DNA of 64,000 nucleotides, from the NCBI GenBank assembly GCA_034521465.1, contig JAXHMN010000010.1, positions 372,001 through 436,000 of the forward strand, given 5' to 3'. This DNA is from SURF-28 sp034521465. GTDB taxonomy: Bacteria > Bacteroidota > Ignavibacteria > Ignavibacteriales > Melioribacteraceae. Positions 8,939 through 19,712 of this stretch are shown here, one piece after another (the stretch's first letter is position 1; each line of letters starts with the position of its first letter). The translations under genes and the position numbers were made by a program. The notes beneath the pieces were generated by a model that ran no database searches, had not been told where the DNA came from, and worked only from the letters and a program-made list of their open reading frames with translations.

Positions 8939-9472
8939 TCAAGATTTTACTGATAATTTTTCAGCCCAATTTACCAGATAATTCATATCAAGAATATTTT
9001 TCTGAATTTTCAAAACTCCCATTATATCATTCCATTGTTTTTCAGATGTACCACCTCTCTCCAAATACCAAATAAGTTTTGTTAGAATAACATCTTCAGG
9101 GCACAAATAAATACTTCTATAGCATCATCTTTATCAACGTAGTTTTTTCCGTGAGATTCTTTCAAATATAATTTGCTGATATTCTGTTGCTTTACTTATA
9201 AAGAAATCGATTTTATACGATGTATCATGGTGAATCACATTGAAAGTAGATTTATGTTTGATAGCATCTTTAATCATCTCGCTATCCACATAATAATTTT
9301 CATCTAATAATTGTACAATTCGTTCGACATGTACAAGACCTGAACTAGTAATTATATCAACATCCATCGTCGCTCTGGAAACTCCGAGTGACGAACTTGC
9401 TATTGAGCCGCCTATATAATATGGAACGTTCAATTCTTCGAGTAAATTAATTACCCGGGCGCATTGCAGCAA
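8939..9472 (-). CDS. Nucleotidyltransferase-fold protein, AbiEii/DUF6036-like (frameshifted)
   Basis: The N-terminal half has the signature of minimal nucleotidyltransferases: YYIGGSIASSSLG followed by TMDVDII, a GGS-x-DxD arrangement. After a frameshift near 9085 (a C deletion) it continues PEDVILTKLIWYLERGG and ends NYLVNWAEKLSV with TGA at 8939-8941. Total length is about 178 residues. It starts five bases after the small gene at 9478-9741, so the two are co-transcribed. Related folds serve as toxins or antitoxins in AbiE and MNT systems, but this pair is not assigned. An unlinked household role is possible. Confidence 0.65.
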
Positions 9473-9477
9473 TCACA

Positions 9478-9741
9478 TCACTTTTGTTCATTTTTTTCCG
9501 CCCAGTATCTACGTACGCGTTCGGCTAACTCTTCACCATAATGAACAGAAATAAACAATAATTTTTGCTCTAATTCGTCTAGATTAGGATTCGCTTCAGC
9601 GATTGCTTTTCGGGATTGTCTCATTACAAAATCTGAGAGGTGAACTGCTTTAAAAAATCTTTCGGAAGAACTCATTGCCCTGAATTTCTTAATAAGTTCT
9701 TCCTCAATTCTAATATTCGTGTCGGCTGATTGAAGTTTCAT
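9478..9741 (-). CDS. Small helical protein, partner of the nucleotidyltransferase
   Basis: This 87-residue protein has a charged helical pattern (EEELIKKFRAMSSSERF, then ELAERVRRYWAEK). I recall proteins of this type, with the sequence FRAMSSxERF...HYGEELAxRV, commonly preceding nucleotidyltransferase genes. It has no DNA-binding motif that I can recognise. Five bases separate it from the downstream gene. Confidence 0.55.
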   Translation of the reverse strand: MKLQSADTNIRIEEELIKKFRAMSSSERFFKAVHLSDFVMRQSRKAIAEANPNLDELEQKLLFISVHYGEELAERVRRYWAEKNEQK

Positions 9742-9780
9742 AACGACTAAATATAATTAAAGGAAAAACAAAAAGTTATA

Positions 9781-10213
9781 CTACAAATTAACCAGCTTAT
9801 GCAGAGTCTTCTCTTTCAGCTGTTCGAGTGTTTCGTTGGAGAGCATTTTGTAGGCGTCGTCTCTTAGTTTACCCCATTTTTCATGAACGGGACATGGGTT
9901 TTCATTTGAGCATCCCGGGAAACCGAGAACGCAGTTGTTGAATATTTCAAGTCCGTCAATTGCTTCAACAATTTCTATTAATTTTATACTGCTTGGACTC
10001 TTGGCAAGATAAAATCCGCCGTTCTTTCCTTTCTTTGAACCGATTATTCCGCTTTCGGTAAGGATCTGCATAACCTTTGAGATATACTCTTTTAGGTACC
10101 TTTAATTCTTGTGAAACTTCGGTAGCCGTAAAAATTCTTTTTTCTTTTTTTATTGATAAAAAGAGTACGGCCTGAAGTCCTAATTCACATGTTTTTGAGA
10201 ATATTACGGTCAT
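9781..10213 (-). CDS. Rrf2-family regulator, NsrR-like (frameshifted)
   Basis: The N-terminal winged helix (MTVIFSKTCELGLQAVLFLS, TATEVSQELKVPK) breaks by one extra A near 10095 and continues YISKVMQILTESG in the next frame. The wing GKNGGFYLAK and three cysteines in NCVLGFPGC and CPVHEKW match the C-x(n)-C-x(n)-C layout of NsrR and IscR, which bind an Fe-S cluster. Together with ric and hemerythrin nearby, NO sensing is the best inference; IscR-like control is the alternative. Confidence 0.85.
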
Positions 10214-10283
10214 TAATCAGATAATTTTTTCTGAATAAAGATAAATCTTATTTATGGATTTGGCAAGAATATAATTTACTGGG

Positions 10284-10504
10284 TCAATCACTTTGGTGTG
10301 ATTTCATCTGTCTCTCTCTCCGCCACTTGTCATATTCGTCGGCACGAGTAAGACGTTTCTCCACTATTTTATAATCATGGATATCGAATAAGTGTTTAAA
10401 TTTTGGCGCGTGGTTTTCAATGTTCTTTATCGGAACAATTGCCTCGGTAATTTCACCGGTATTTCTGTTTTAAACTTATAGTAGATGTGAACTTCTTCAG
10501 CCAA
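10284..10504 (-). CDS. Small protein hidden by a frameshift
   Basis: A TTG start at 10502-10504 sits six bases behind GGAGG. The frame reads MAEEVHIYYK, shifts by one base near 10470, then reads TGEITEAIVPIKNIENHAPK and YDKWRERERQMKSHQSD to TGA at 10284-10286. About 73 residues. The ribosome-binding site, codon pattern and clean stop argue for a real gene. No family recognised. Confidence 0.6.
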
Positions 10505-10666
10505 CTTTTTCCTCCGTAAAAGGCGATTACAAAAATATATCAGTGTTCTTGAATTTACAAAGCATATTTTATGAGTGTGATGTGAAAATCATATTCATCG
10601 ATGCTAAAAAATTCTCTTTTATTTTGACTAAAAATTAGCGTTATTTAGTTGGTTTAAGAGCAATTA
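10505..10666. promoter_or_regulatory. Divergent promoter region
   Basis: This AT-rich 162 bp separates the small minus-strand gene from the start of the amidoligase operon. No strong ribosome-binding site precedes the ATG at 10667, and no clear operator is visible. Confidence 0.35.
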
Positions 10667-11368
10667 ATGATACCAATTAAAATAATGACCCAGCCCGATG
10701 ATGTAACTTGCGGACCAACAAGTTTACATGCGGTTTATAATTACTTCGGCGATAAGATTACGCTCTCCCAAGTTATTTCCGAAATTTCTTATCTTGATGA
10801 AGGCGGTACCCTTGCCGTAATGCTCGGTATTCATTCACTAAAACGAAATTATGAAGCAACAATTTATACTTATAATCTTTCCGTTTTTGACCCGACTTGG
10901 TTTAACGGCAAGACTGATATCAAAGCAAAATTAATTGAACAGAAGAAGTTGAAAAAGAACAGACGGTTACGGAATGCAACGGATTCATATGTTGAGTTTT
11001 TATCACTCGGCGGTAAAATAGACTTTGTTAATTTAACACCGTCTTTATTTAACAAACTATTTGAAAAAAAACTTCCTATCCTAACCGGATTAAGTGCCAC
11101 CTATCTTTATAATTGTTCTCGCGAAGCTTGGAGTGGTAATAAATCAGTCTACGATGATGTAAAAGGATATCCTACCGGTCATTTTGTTATTCTTTCCGGA
11201 TACGATGAAGTTTCTCATGATGTGGTTGTTGCTGATCCTTATCGAGAGAATCCCGTATCCGGCGACAATTATTATTCTGTTAAAGTAAGCAGATTAATAA
11301 ATTCTATTTTGCTTGGCATTTTAACATTTGATTCAAACTTATTAGTAATAAAACCTAAGGGTAAGTAA
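10667..11368 (+). CDS. C39-like cysteine peptidase
   Basis: This 233-residue protein belongs to the C39-like/papain-fold group. The catalytic cysteine lies in DDVTCGPTSLHAV (Cys15), the histidine in GHFVILSGYD (His172) and the acid in VVVADPY (Asp190). It has no signal peptide and no ABC transporter domain, so it is a stand-alone cytoplasmic enzyme and not a bacteriocin exporter. The gene is three bases ahead of the RimK-like ligase. It is likely to cleave or transfer a peptide bond in the product of the operon (inference). Confidence 0.8.
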   Translation: MIPIKIMTQPDDVTCGPTSLHAVYNYFGDKITLSQVISEISYLDEGGTLAVMLGIHSLKRNYEATIYTYNLSVFDPTWFNGKTDIKAKLIEQKKLKKNRRLRNATDSYVEFLSLGGKIDFVNLTPSLFNKLFEKKLPILTGLSATYLYNCSREAWSGNKSVYDDVKGYPTGHFVILSGYDEVSHDVVVADPYRENPVSGDNYYSVKVSRLINSILLGILTFDSNLLVIKPKGK

Positions 11369-11371
11369 ATC

Positions 11372-12846
11372 ATGAGAAGTTTTGTAGTAGTAAATAATCC
11401 AAGGGACTGGAACTTTAACATAGACAACGTTGAAGTGATATCAGCCAAATCGTATTTGACGGAAAGCAATTTTGCCGAAATAAAAAGTGCTCGAGTTTTT
11501 AATTTATGCCGATCTTATCGCTATCAGGCAACGGGATATTATGTATCCCTTTTGGCAGAAGCGAGAGGGCATCGATCTTTCCCCAACGTTTCTACAATTC
11601 AGGACATAAAAACACAATCTATAGTAAGAATAATTTCGGATGATTTAGAAGAACTTATTCAAAAAAGTTTAGTTAAAATAAAATCCAAAGAATTTGTGCT
11701 AAGCATTTACTTTGGTCAAAATATGGCTCATCAATACGATAAACTTACATCTCAATTATATAATTTATTTTCAGGCTCCGTTACTAAGAGCAAGTTTTAC
11801 TTTTAATAAAAAATGGTTTTTACAAAGCATTACTCCCATTCCCGTTAACGAAGTACCCGAAAAACACAAACCATTTCTTGAAGAATGTGCCGGAATATAT
11901 TTTCCCAAAAAAAGAATTTACTCCGCAAAGATAAGTCGGGCAAAATATGACATGGCAATTTTAACAAACCCGCTGGAAAGTGAACCGCCATCAAATGAAA
12001 AAGCAATTAAAAAGTTTATTGAAGCAGGTGAAGAAATCGGAATTAGAAGTGAGCTAATTACCAAAGAAGATTTCAGCCGAGTACCGGAATTCGATGCATT
12101 GTTCATACGCGAAACTACTTCTGTTAATCACCATACATATCGTTTTTCCCGAAGAGCTTTTACCGAAGGACTTGTGGTAATTGATGATCCACATTCAATT
12201 TTAAAATGTACCAACAAAGTTTATCTTGCAGAGATATTAACAAAAGCAAAAGTTGCCGCACCAAAAACCGTTATTGTTCATAAAGACAACCGGGACATAT
12301 TGGAGAATCAATTAGGATTTCCAATTGTACTTAAGCAGCCGGATAGTTCTTTTTCTCAAGGTGTAATAAAAGTTGAGAATAGCGAACAGCTTAAATCCGA
12401 AATAAATCGACTGCTCGACATTTCTGATTTGGTAATTGCTCAAGAGTTTACCTATTCCGACTTCGATTGGCGAATCGGTATACTTGACAAACAACCGTTA
12501 TTTGCATGCAAGTACTTTATGGCTAAAGATCATTGGCAAATTTATGATTGGAAGAAAAAAGGTGACGATCAATATGGAAACTATTCAAACACTTCCCGTT
12601 TATGAAGTGCCGGAGAAAGTCCTAAAGGCTGCATTAAAAGCCGCTAATCAAATCGGTGACGGACTTTACGGTGTTGACTTAAAGCAAATAGGAAATGATG
12701 TTATTGTTATTGAAGTAAACGACAACCCAAGTATTGAAGCCGGTATTGAAGATTTTATTATGAAGGAACATCTATATTTAACAATTATGAAATCTTTCAA
12801 AGATAGACTTGAGAACATTCGCCAAGTAAAGGAATTACATTTATGA
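11372..12846 (+). CDS. RimK-like ATP-grasp ligase with RLAN N-terminal domain (frameshifted)
   Basis: The N-terminal about 200 residues look like the RLAN domain that precedes RimK-type ATP-grasp domains (MRSFVVVNNPRDWNFN). The ATP-grasp core follows: GFPIVLKQPDSSFSQGVIKV, VIAQEFTYSDFDWRIG, GLYGVDLKQIGNDVIVIEVN and NPSIEAG at the magnesium-ligand end. Such enzymes join a carboxylate to an amine using ATP. Frameshifts lie near 11775 and near 12585. The stop overlaps the next start by ATGA. Substrates are not predictable from sequence. Confidence 0.85.
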
Positions 12847-14078
12847 AAAAACCAATCGGACTTTTTGAAGGTTTTGGCGTTGAACTCGAGTACATGATTG
12901 CAAATAAAGACACGCTAAAGATAAACCCAATTACCGACGAAGTAATTAAAGCAGTTGTCGGGCAATATGTATCGGACTTTGAAGACGAAGAGATTGCCTG
13001 GTCTAATGAGCTTGTTCTGCATGTTATAGAAATAAAAACAAACGGACCGGCAAAAACCTTAAACGGATTAGAAAATAAATTTTATTCTCACGTAAAAAGA
13101 TTAAATAGTATTCTAGAGAATTACAATTCCGTACTTATGCCAAGCGGTGCTCATCCTTTCTTTAATCCAGGTACAGAAACAAAACTATGGCCGCATGAAA
13201 GCAACGCTGTTTATGAATCATATAATAGAATATTCAATTGCAGCGGGCATGGTTGGTCTAATTTGCAAAGCATACATATAAATTTACCATTTGCAAACGA
13301 TGCAGAATTCGGCAGACTTCATGCCGCAATTAGGTTGCTGCTTCCGAATCATTCCGGCAATTGCAGCAAGTTCACCGATTTTAGACAGCAATTATACAGG
13401 CTTTCTCGATTCCCGCTTAGAAGTTTATCGTAAAAACCAAATTAAAATTCCCTCTATAATAGGGAAAATTATTCCGGAACAAGTTTTTACAAGAAAAGAT
13501 TATGAAAAAGTTATACTTAATAGAGTTTATCAAGACATTGCTCCCTATGACACTGAAAATATTTTACAAAAGGAGTGGCTTAATTCCCGCGGCGCAATTG
13601 CCCGTTTTGAAAGAAACACTATTGAAATAAGAGTGATTGACATACAAGAATGCCCAAAAGCCGACTTGGCTTTAGTTGGTTTGTTTTCTCTTTTATTAAA
13701 AGAGTTGATAGATGAAAAGAATATTACCTATGAAAAACAAAAATCATTTAGCGAGGATATTCTAGCGGAAATATTTTTAGACACTATAAAAGATGGTGAA
13801 AATGCTTTAATAACAAATTTACATTTTCTTGAAATTTTTGGTTTACGAAAAAAGTGAATGCCGGTGAATTATGGAATCATATCTACGAAAGTTCTACGAA
13901 GAATCCTCTAATAATTACCAAAGAAGAACTCAAACCGGTTGAGACAATTTTCAAAAATGGTACACTCTCCACTCGTATTAAAAAAGCATTAAACAGCGAC
14001 CTCTCACGTAATAATCTCATTACCGTTTACAGCCGTCTGGTCAATTCTTTAACTAAAAATGAGATGTTTATACCATGA
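12843..14078 (+). CDS. GCS2-type glutamate-cysteine-ligase-like amidoligase (frameshifted)
   Basis: The N-terminus GLFEGFGVELEYMI is typical of the GCS2 (YbdK-type) glutamine-synthetase-fold ligases. SGAHPFFNPG, GWSNLQSIHINLPF and RNTIEIRVIDIQECP are further family motifs. The frame breaks near 13330-13360 and again at 13853, where RKK* continues as NAGELWNHIYE. It ends at 14078, overlapping the next start by ATGA. Bona fide glutamate-cysteine ligase activity is possible, but no glutathione synthetase lies here, so a dedicated ligase of this operon is more likely. Confidence 0.85.
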
Positions 14079-14794
14079 CAAAGTACATTTTAACTTGTGA
14101 GCATGGCGGTAACTATATTCCTCAAGATTTTAGGGAGTATTTCAAAACAAAACAAGCTATGCTGAACTCTCACCGGGGTTATGACATCGGTATACTGAAT
14201 GTTTTTAAACTCTTTTCAAAAAAAACCGGCCTACCACATTTTTATTCTAACACCTCTCGGTTATTAATAGATGCAAACCGTTCCTTGAACAATAAGAATT
14301 TGTTTTCTGATATATCCCAAGACTTTAGTGAGAAGGAGAAGAATTTACTGACCAAACGTTATTATATGCCGTTCCGTACAACAGTCGAATTATTAATAGG
14401 TGCATGGATAGAGCAACAGCATCAAGTATATCACATTTCGTTTCACTCGTTTACGCCGGTATTAAAAAGCGAGGTTCGAAAAGCAGATATCGGTTTTTTA
14501 TACGACCCAAAGAATGCAAAGGAAAAAGTTTTTTCTTCACTCTGGCGAAGTACTCTGGAAAGCGAACACTCAAAGCTATGTGTAAGATTCAATTATCCAT
14601 ACTTCGGAACTGCTGATGGTTTCACAACTTACTTGAGAAAAACATTTGGAACTAAGTATTATTCGGGAATAGAACTAGAAGTAAATCAAAAACTTATATC
14701 AGATTCTGTGGGACAAAAAGCAATGACGGAAATGTTATTAAATTCTTTTAACTCATTAAGATTTATTGATAGGACGACAAGTGCTGCTTCCTAG
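14075..14794 (+). CDS. N-formylglutamate-amidohydrolase-like hydrolase
   Basis: This 239-residue protein carries the family motifs LTCEHGGNYIP, HRGYDIG, SRLLIDANRS and HISFHSFTP. The family contains zinc hydrolases that cut formyl-amide or related bonds; in classic histidine degradation it is HutG. The hutH gene of the window is 48 kb away, so histidine degradation is not the obvious role here. Its translational coupling to the ligase genes suggests it trims or releases the product. Confidence 0.85.
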   Translation: MTKYILTCEHGGNYIPQDFREYFKTKQAMLNSHRGYDIGILNVFKLFSKKTGLPHFYSNTSRLLIDANRSLNNKNLFSDISQDFSEKEKNLLTKRYYMPFRTTVELLIGAWIEQQHQVYHISFHSFTPVLKSEVRKADIGFLYDPKNAKEKVFSSLWRSTLESEHSKLCVRFNYPYFGTADGFTTYLRKTFGTKYYSGIELEVNQKLISDSVGQKAMTEMLLNSFNSLRFIDRTTSAAS

Positions 14795-14821
14795 AAAAGT
14801 AAGAGAAAAGAAATTTATAAA

Positions 14822-14964
14822 TGAGTCCACTCCAGAAATGTCATTCCCGTGAAAGCGGGAATCTCAAAACCTTACTTACTGTAGAGATTCCCGTTTTCCC
14901 CCAAAGGGATGCCTATGGCAGTGGGAATGACAATCTGCATTTTTCGGTTTTGGGAGTGGACTCA
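14822..14964. mobile_element. 143-bp MITE-like element with perfect 12-bp terminal inverted repeats
   Basis: TGAGTCCACTCC (14822-14833) and GGAGTGGACTCA (14953-14964) are exact inverted repeats. A nested pair, TGTCATTCCC (14839-14848) and GGGAATGACA (14923-14932), and a small hairpin TTCCCG/CGGGAA lie inside. It carries no coding capacity. The inner arm is shared with the element in nirV at 3748-3838. It follows the amidoligase operon, so it may also act as a transcription end. Confidence 0.75.
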
Positions 14965-15039
14965 GAATTAGAAGTCTGATTTGTCCGTTTCGACCATAGC
15001 TTCTGTGTAAAAGATTATTTTGAATGTTACGGCAGATTA

Positions 15040-15983
15040 CTAAGGTAAAACGAAATATATATAAACTATATAAGCCGCTATAAGCAATGCTCCCTCAATT
15101 CTGTTTAAAACAAAACCTGTTCGCGCAAGCGGAAGCATTATCAACGCAGTTAAACAAAACATAACAAGGTCAAGAGTCCCAACTCCATCAGAAGATATTG
15201 GAAGGATTAACGCAGTTATTCCAAGAATGGAAAGTAGATTAAATATATTTGAACCAACCACATTGCCAATTGCTATATCACCCTCTTTTTTTAACGATGC
15301 TACTACCGAAGTTATAAGTTCCGGTAAACTTGTTCCTACGGCGACTATTGTCAAACCAATAACTATTTGACTAAGATTAAACATACGTGCAATTTCAACT
15401 GCGCCATCCACAAACAGCTTTGAACCGATCGCAAGAAATACTAATCCGACCACAACAAAAATGATTGATTTAATAGTACTTCCTTTGGCAACCGGCAATT
15501 CTTTTTCAAAATCAAGATCGGTTTCTTTTTTCTCTTTCTTTGAAAGAAAAATACTGACAATTATATAAACTATATACTCCGGCAAATAAAATGCCGCCTT
15601 CAATTCTTGACAGCGATAAATCATAAAACATAATTAGAAATATAAAAGTAACCGCAATCATTATCGGAATTTCTCTTTTAATAACCTGCACGTTTACTTT
15701 AACAGGATTAATCAAAGCGGTTACACCAAGAATCAGTGCAATGTTGCTTATATTGGAACCAATAACATTACCTATCGCAATATCGCTGTTCCCTTCAAGC
15801 GCAGAACCTATGCTGACTACCAATTCCGGGCTGCTTGTTCCAAACGCAACTACAGTTAACCCGACAACAAGAGGAGAAATACCGATGCGAAGAGCAAGTG
15901 CAGAAGCACCGCGCACTAATCCTTCCGCACCCAATAAGCATTATAATAAGTCCGCCTGCCAAAAAGAGTATCAGTTCAATCAT
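15040..15983 (-). CDS. CaCA-family sodium/calcium exchanger, YrbG-like (frameshifted)
   Basis: It is an integral membrane antiporter with the two inverted alpha-repeats of the CaCA superfamily. The first has VAFGTSSPELVVS and NVIGSNISNIALILG, the second VAVGTSLPELITS and NVVGSNIFNLLSILG. About ten membrane segments. It starts MIELILFLAGGLIIML at 15983, shifts near 15930 and again near 15565. At about 315 residues it has the normal family length. Probably part of a cation/mechanosensing neighbourhood with MscS and CorA on the same strand. Confidence 0.9.
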
Positions 15984-16005
15984 CTAGTTTCTCTTTCCAA
16001 TAAAT

Positions 16006-17059
16006 TTAGTTTTCGTTTTCGCTTTTCATATAAAGCGTGCGCGTTGGATAAGCAAACTCGATTCCACGCTCTTCAAATTCTTTATAAATTTTCAAATTAA
16101 TCTCCTGCTGAGCATCCATATATTTTATGTAATCGTTCGTTTCAACATAATAGACTGTTTCAAAATCTAGGCTGAAATCAGCATATTGAAAAAAATGTGC
16201 TCTATCAAAAGTTGCAAGCTCATTATCATCGATTATCTGTTTAATTATTTTTGGTATTTCTGTTAATTGGTCTGCTTTGGTTTGGTAAACAACACCAACT
16301 TTAAATGTTACGCGGCGTCTTTCCATTTGTTTAAAATTGTGTAAGTGTGCGTTAGTCAAATTTGAATTTGAGGTAACAAGCATTTCACCACGTAACGTCC
16401 TGATTCTTGTCGATTTAATTCCGATCTTTTCAATAACACCAATCTTGTCATCAAAAACTACAAAGTCACCAAGTTCAAATGGTCTGTCAAAGTAGATCAC
16501 AAAGTAACTAAAAAGATCGCCGAGAATTGCTTGTGCGGCAGAGTGCAATTGCAATACCTCCGATACCCAAACCGGCAACTATCGTTGTAATTTCAAAACC
16601 GAGGTTGTCTAAAATGAAGAGTATACCGATCACATAAAAAACAACATTAATAAACCCTACCAACGGTCTGAAGCGCCGCACGTCTTCTTCTTTTCCGGTT
16701 TCTTGCGAATACTTAGTTACGAAAAATTCGATAAATGCCCGAGCACCTTTAATTGTAATCCAAACGATTATTAACAAATAAATTATTTTAAGTACTTGCG
16801 TAACAGCTTCACTTGCTTCTAAAAAATTCATTGCAAGGTAGAGTCCACCCAGGTAAAAAAGCGGAATAACAAACCTTGATATACTTCTAATTAAAAACTT
16901 CGCGCCGAGCAGCCCGCTTCCTTCTGTCTTGTTGATCTTATTTATGAAGAGTTTTTTAATTATTTGTATCACTATTACAGCAACAATTAAAACCGCTAGG
17001 GCATAAACATAATCAGTTACAACATTTCCCCAAATTTCATAGTTTAGAATCTCTTTCAT
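16006..17059 (-). CDS. MscS-family mechanosensitive ion channel (frameshifted)
   Basis: Four to five N-terminal membrane segments lead to the pore helix and beta domain: GLGIGGIAIAL, AAQAILGDLFS, DRPFELGDFV, then RIRTLRGEMLVTSNSNL. One frameshift near 16545 falls between IAIAL and AAQ. About 350 residues in all. The start codon follows the CorA stop with no gap (TAAATG), so the two are translated in tandem. It should open under osmotic downshock or take part in ion homeostasis. Confidence 0.9.
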
Positions 17060-18157
17060 TTAGATCCACCTCTTTCTTTTGAAAAAAAGTAAAAGAACAA
17101 CTGCAACTACAAGCATAATGCCCCATACAATAAAATAGGCGTAAGGCCAGCCTGAACTCAGGCATATTTTCGAAGTTCATCCCGTAAACTCCTGCAATAA
17201 AAGTAAGGGGGATAAAAATTGTTGCTATAATGGTAAGCACCTTCATCACTTCATTCATTTTATTGCTTACGCTGGAAAGATAAATATCAATCAATGTTGT
17301 TATAGATTCTCTCTGAGTTTCAAGAGATTCGTTTACTTGAATTATGTGATCGAGCGAATCTCGAAAGTAAACAATGTTTTTATCAGAAATAAAATCCGAT
17401 TGCTGTCTCACAATACTTGTTAATGATTCTCTTACCGGGCGAAGAACATGTTTGATTTGGTAAGCATCCTTTTTAAGTGACTGAATTCTTTTAGATCGTC
17501 TTGAGTCGGATTTTCAAGTAGCATCTCTTGTTCGGCTTCAATTCGTTCGCTTAACTCTTCCAAAACCAAAAAGTATCTGTCGATTTCAAAATCCGCCAAC
17601 ACATAAAAAAGATAATCAGCTTTTGACTTTCTAAAAACATTTTTGCCGGCTTCTATTCTTTGATGTATTTGAGTGTAATCTTCTTTTGGATCATCACGAA
17701 ATGTGAAGATGAAATTCTTATTCAACAGTAAGGAAATTTGATCATAGTTTACATTTTCGTTCTCTTCCCATGTTATCTTTTTGAGTACCATGAAAATATC
17801 ATCTTCATAATATTCTACTTTAGGTCGTTGGTTACTATTAACGACGTCTTCCATTATCAATGTATGAATTCCATATATCTCTCCCAGCTTTTGTAATAGC
17901 TCAATATCACTGGTTCCGTTAATATCAAGCCATCGAACTTTCTCATCTTCAATTTTGCTGATTTTCTCCAGTTCTTCTAGTGATTCAATTTTTATTTTAG
18001 AAAATTCTTTTTCGTCATACTCAACCACTGTTACACTTGCTTTCTCAATTTTTCCTTCGCCGACGTGTATTAATGTCCCGGGTGGTTTACCGATTTTATT
18101 TTTTAGCTGCTGTTTCTTTTTACTTATTGATTTACTTTTATGTTTTGAGTTAGTCAT
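17060..18157 (-). CDS. corA: CorA-family magnesium/cobalt transporter (frameshifted)
   Basis: It has a large cytoplasmic alpha/beta funnel (VRWLDINGTSDIELLQKLG) and a two-helix C-terminal pore with the signature YGMNFENMPE. The frame breaks near 17430-17450 and again near 17150, and the last helix ends KRKRWI with TAA at 17060-17062. About 365 residues, the size of CorA. It lies upstream of and abuts the MscS gene. The N-terminal extension is lysine-rich. Confidence 0.9.
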
Positions 18158-18176
18158 AGTTTCTCTCTGCTGTTAC

Positions 18177-19604
18177 TTAAAAATATTTTATAACCAAATC
18201 AATCAATTTTCTTTTAAGATTATTATAAGGTGGATAGAAAAATTTCAAGGATGATAACTTGCTTTGTTTCATCAAACTTTTTGCGTTAGAAAATGCTTTG
18301 AATCCCTCTTGACCGTGAGCTTTTCCGATACCTGATCTATTAATTCCGCCAAAAGGTAAATTATGATTTGCAAAATGAACAACTACGTCATTTACCGCAG
18401 ATCCACCGGCCGGAATCTTTTTTAATATTTTTTTAACAAATGATTTATCGTTGCTAAATATGTACAAGCGCCAATGGATTTGGATTTTTTTGAGTTATGG
18501 CAATTATCTCATCTTCTGTTTCAAATGAAAGACATCGGCAGTAGTGGTCCAAATATTTCTTTTTCCATTATTTTACTGTCGAGTTTTATGTTATCAATTA
18601 TGGTTGGGCTGATATATTTATCTTCTTTTACAACCTCTCCACCATGAATAACCTTGGCGCCGTTTGCTTTTGCATCCTCCAACAGATTCACTCACCGATT
18701 GCAATTGATTTTCATCAATCATTCTTGCGATAGTGATGATCATGGTGCGGTAAGGTTTTCTTTGCCGTATAAATCAGTTATTGCATTTTTAAGTTCTTCA
18801 ATCAGTTTTCCTTTAATCGAACTGTGAACGATTAAATAATCCGGGGCAATACAAGTTTGTCCTGCATTTAGAAATTTTCCCCAAGCAATTCTTTTGAGCC
18901 GAAGTTTTTATGTCCGCATCTTTATTTATTATTGATGGCGACTTACCGCCAAGCTCAAGTGTAACCTTAGTAAGATTTTTCGATGCTGCTCCCATTACAA
19001 GTTTCCCTATTTCCGGATTACCAGTAAAAAAGATATGATTGAACGGAAGCGAGGTTAATTCTCTTGCTACTTTTGCGTCGCCTAAAAAAACACGGACTTC
19101 ATCTTTGTGAAATAAATTGTTCAGCATTCTTTCGAGTAAGGCAGAAGTATTCGGGCTCTTTTCCGATGGCTTGATCATCACCGCATTGCCCGCCGCAATG
19201 GCAGAAACTAAAGGTCCTGTTGCCAATTGAAACGGATAATTCCATGGAGAAATGATTAGTGATTGACCGATTGATTCGTAAATAATTTTACTCGATGCCC
19301 CGAACAAAGCTATCGGTGTTGATACTCGCTTAGGACGTATCCATTTTGATAAATTTCGTTTAACAAATTTAATTTCGCTCGTTACGGAAAATATTTCAGT
19401 AAGTTTTGTTTCCTCTTTAGATTTATGAAGATCCTTGTAAACTGCTTCACAAATCTCATCTTGCGAATTCAAGATTGTCTTAAGCAGCTTATTTAATTTT
19501 TCTTTGCGTTGATCGGCTGTTGTCTCGGCTAATTTTATCCGGCTGGCTTTTTGCAATTGAAATATTTCTTGAATTGTGTTTGTTGAAGTATTGTTAAGTG
19601 TCAT
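18177..19604 (-). CDS. Aldehyde dehydrogenase, ALDH3-like (several frameshifts)
   Basis: This NAD(P)-dependent enzyme oxidises aldehydes to acids. The N-terminal part is intact, including ISPWNYPFQLATGP, NAVMIKPSEKSPNTSA, FFTGNPEIGKLVM and the catalytic Glu in LELGGKSPSI. The catalytic Cys is in NAGQTCIAPDY, coded near 18853. The region 18480-18890 is broken in about four places. The C-terminal LPFGGINRSGIGKAHGQEG and hydrophobic tail resemble membrane-attached class 3 enzymes. The density of breaks is greater than in its neighbours. Confidence 0.85.
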
Positions 19605-19712
19605 ATGTTTTGGTGAGTTATTTATAATATAGGGAAAGATAAAAAATGATTACTCAAGTTGAAAAGATTTTTACACACCCTGAATCCCCTCTCGAGAGGG
19701 GACTTTTGAATT
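19605..19712. other. Intergenic with an 18-bp palindrome
   Basis: TCCCCTCTCGAGAGGGGA (19685-19702) is a perfect palindrome and could act as a hairpin. Nothing else is seen. Confidence 0.5.
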
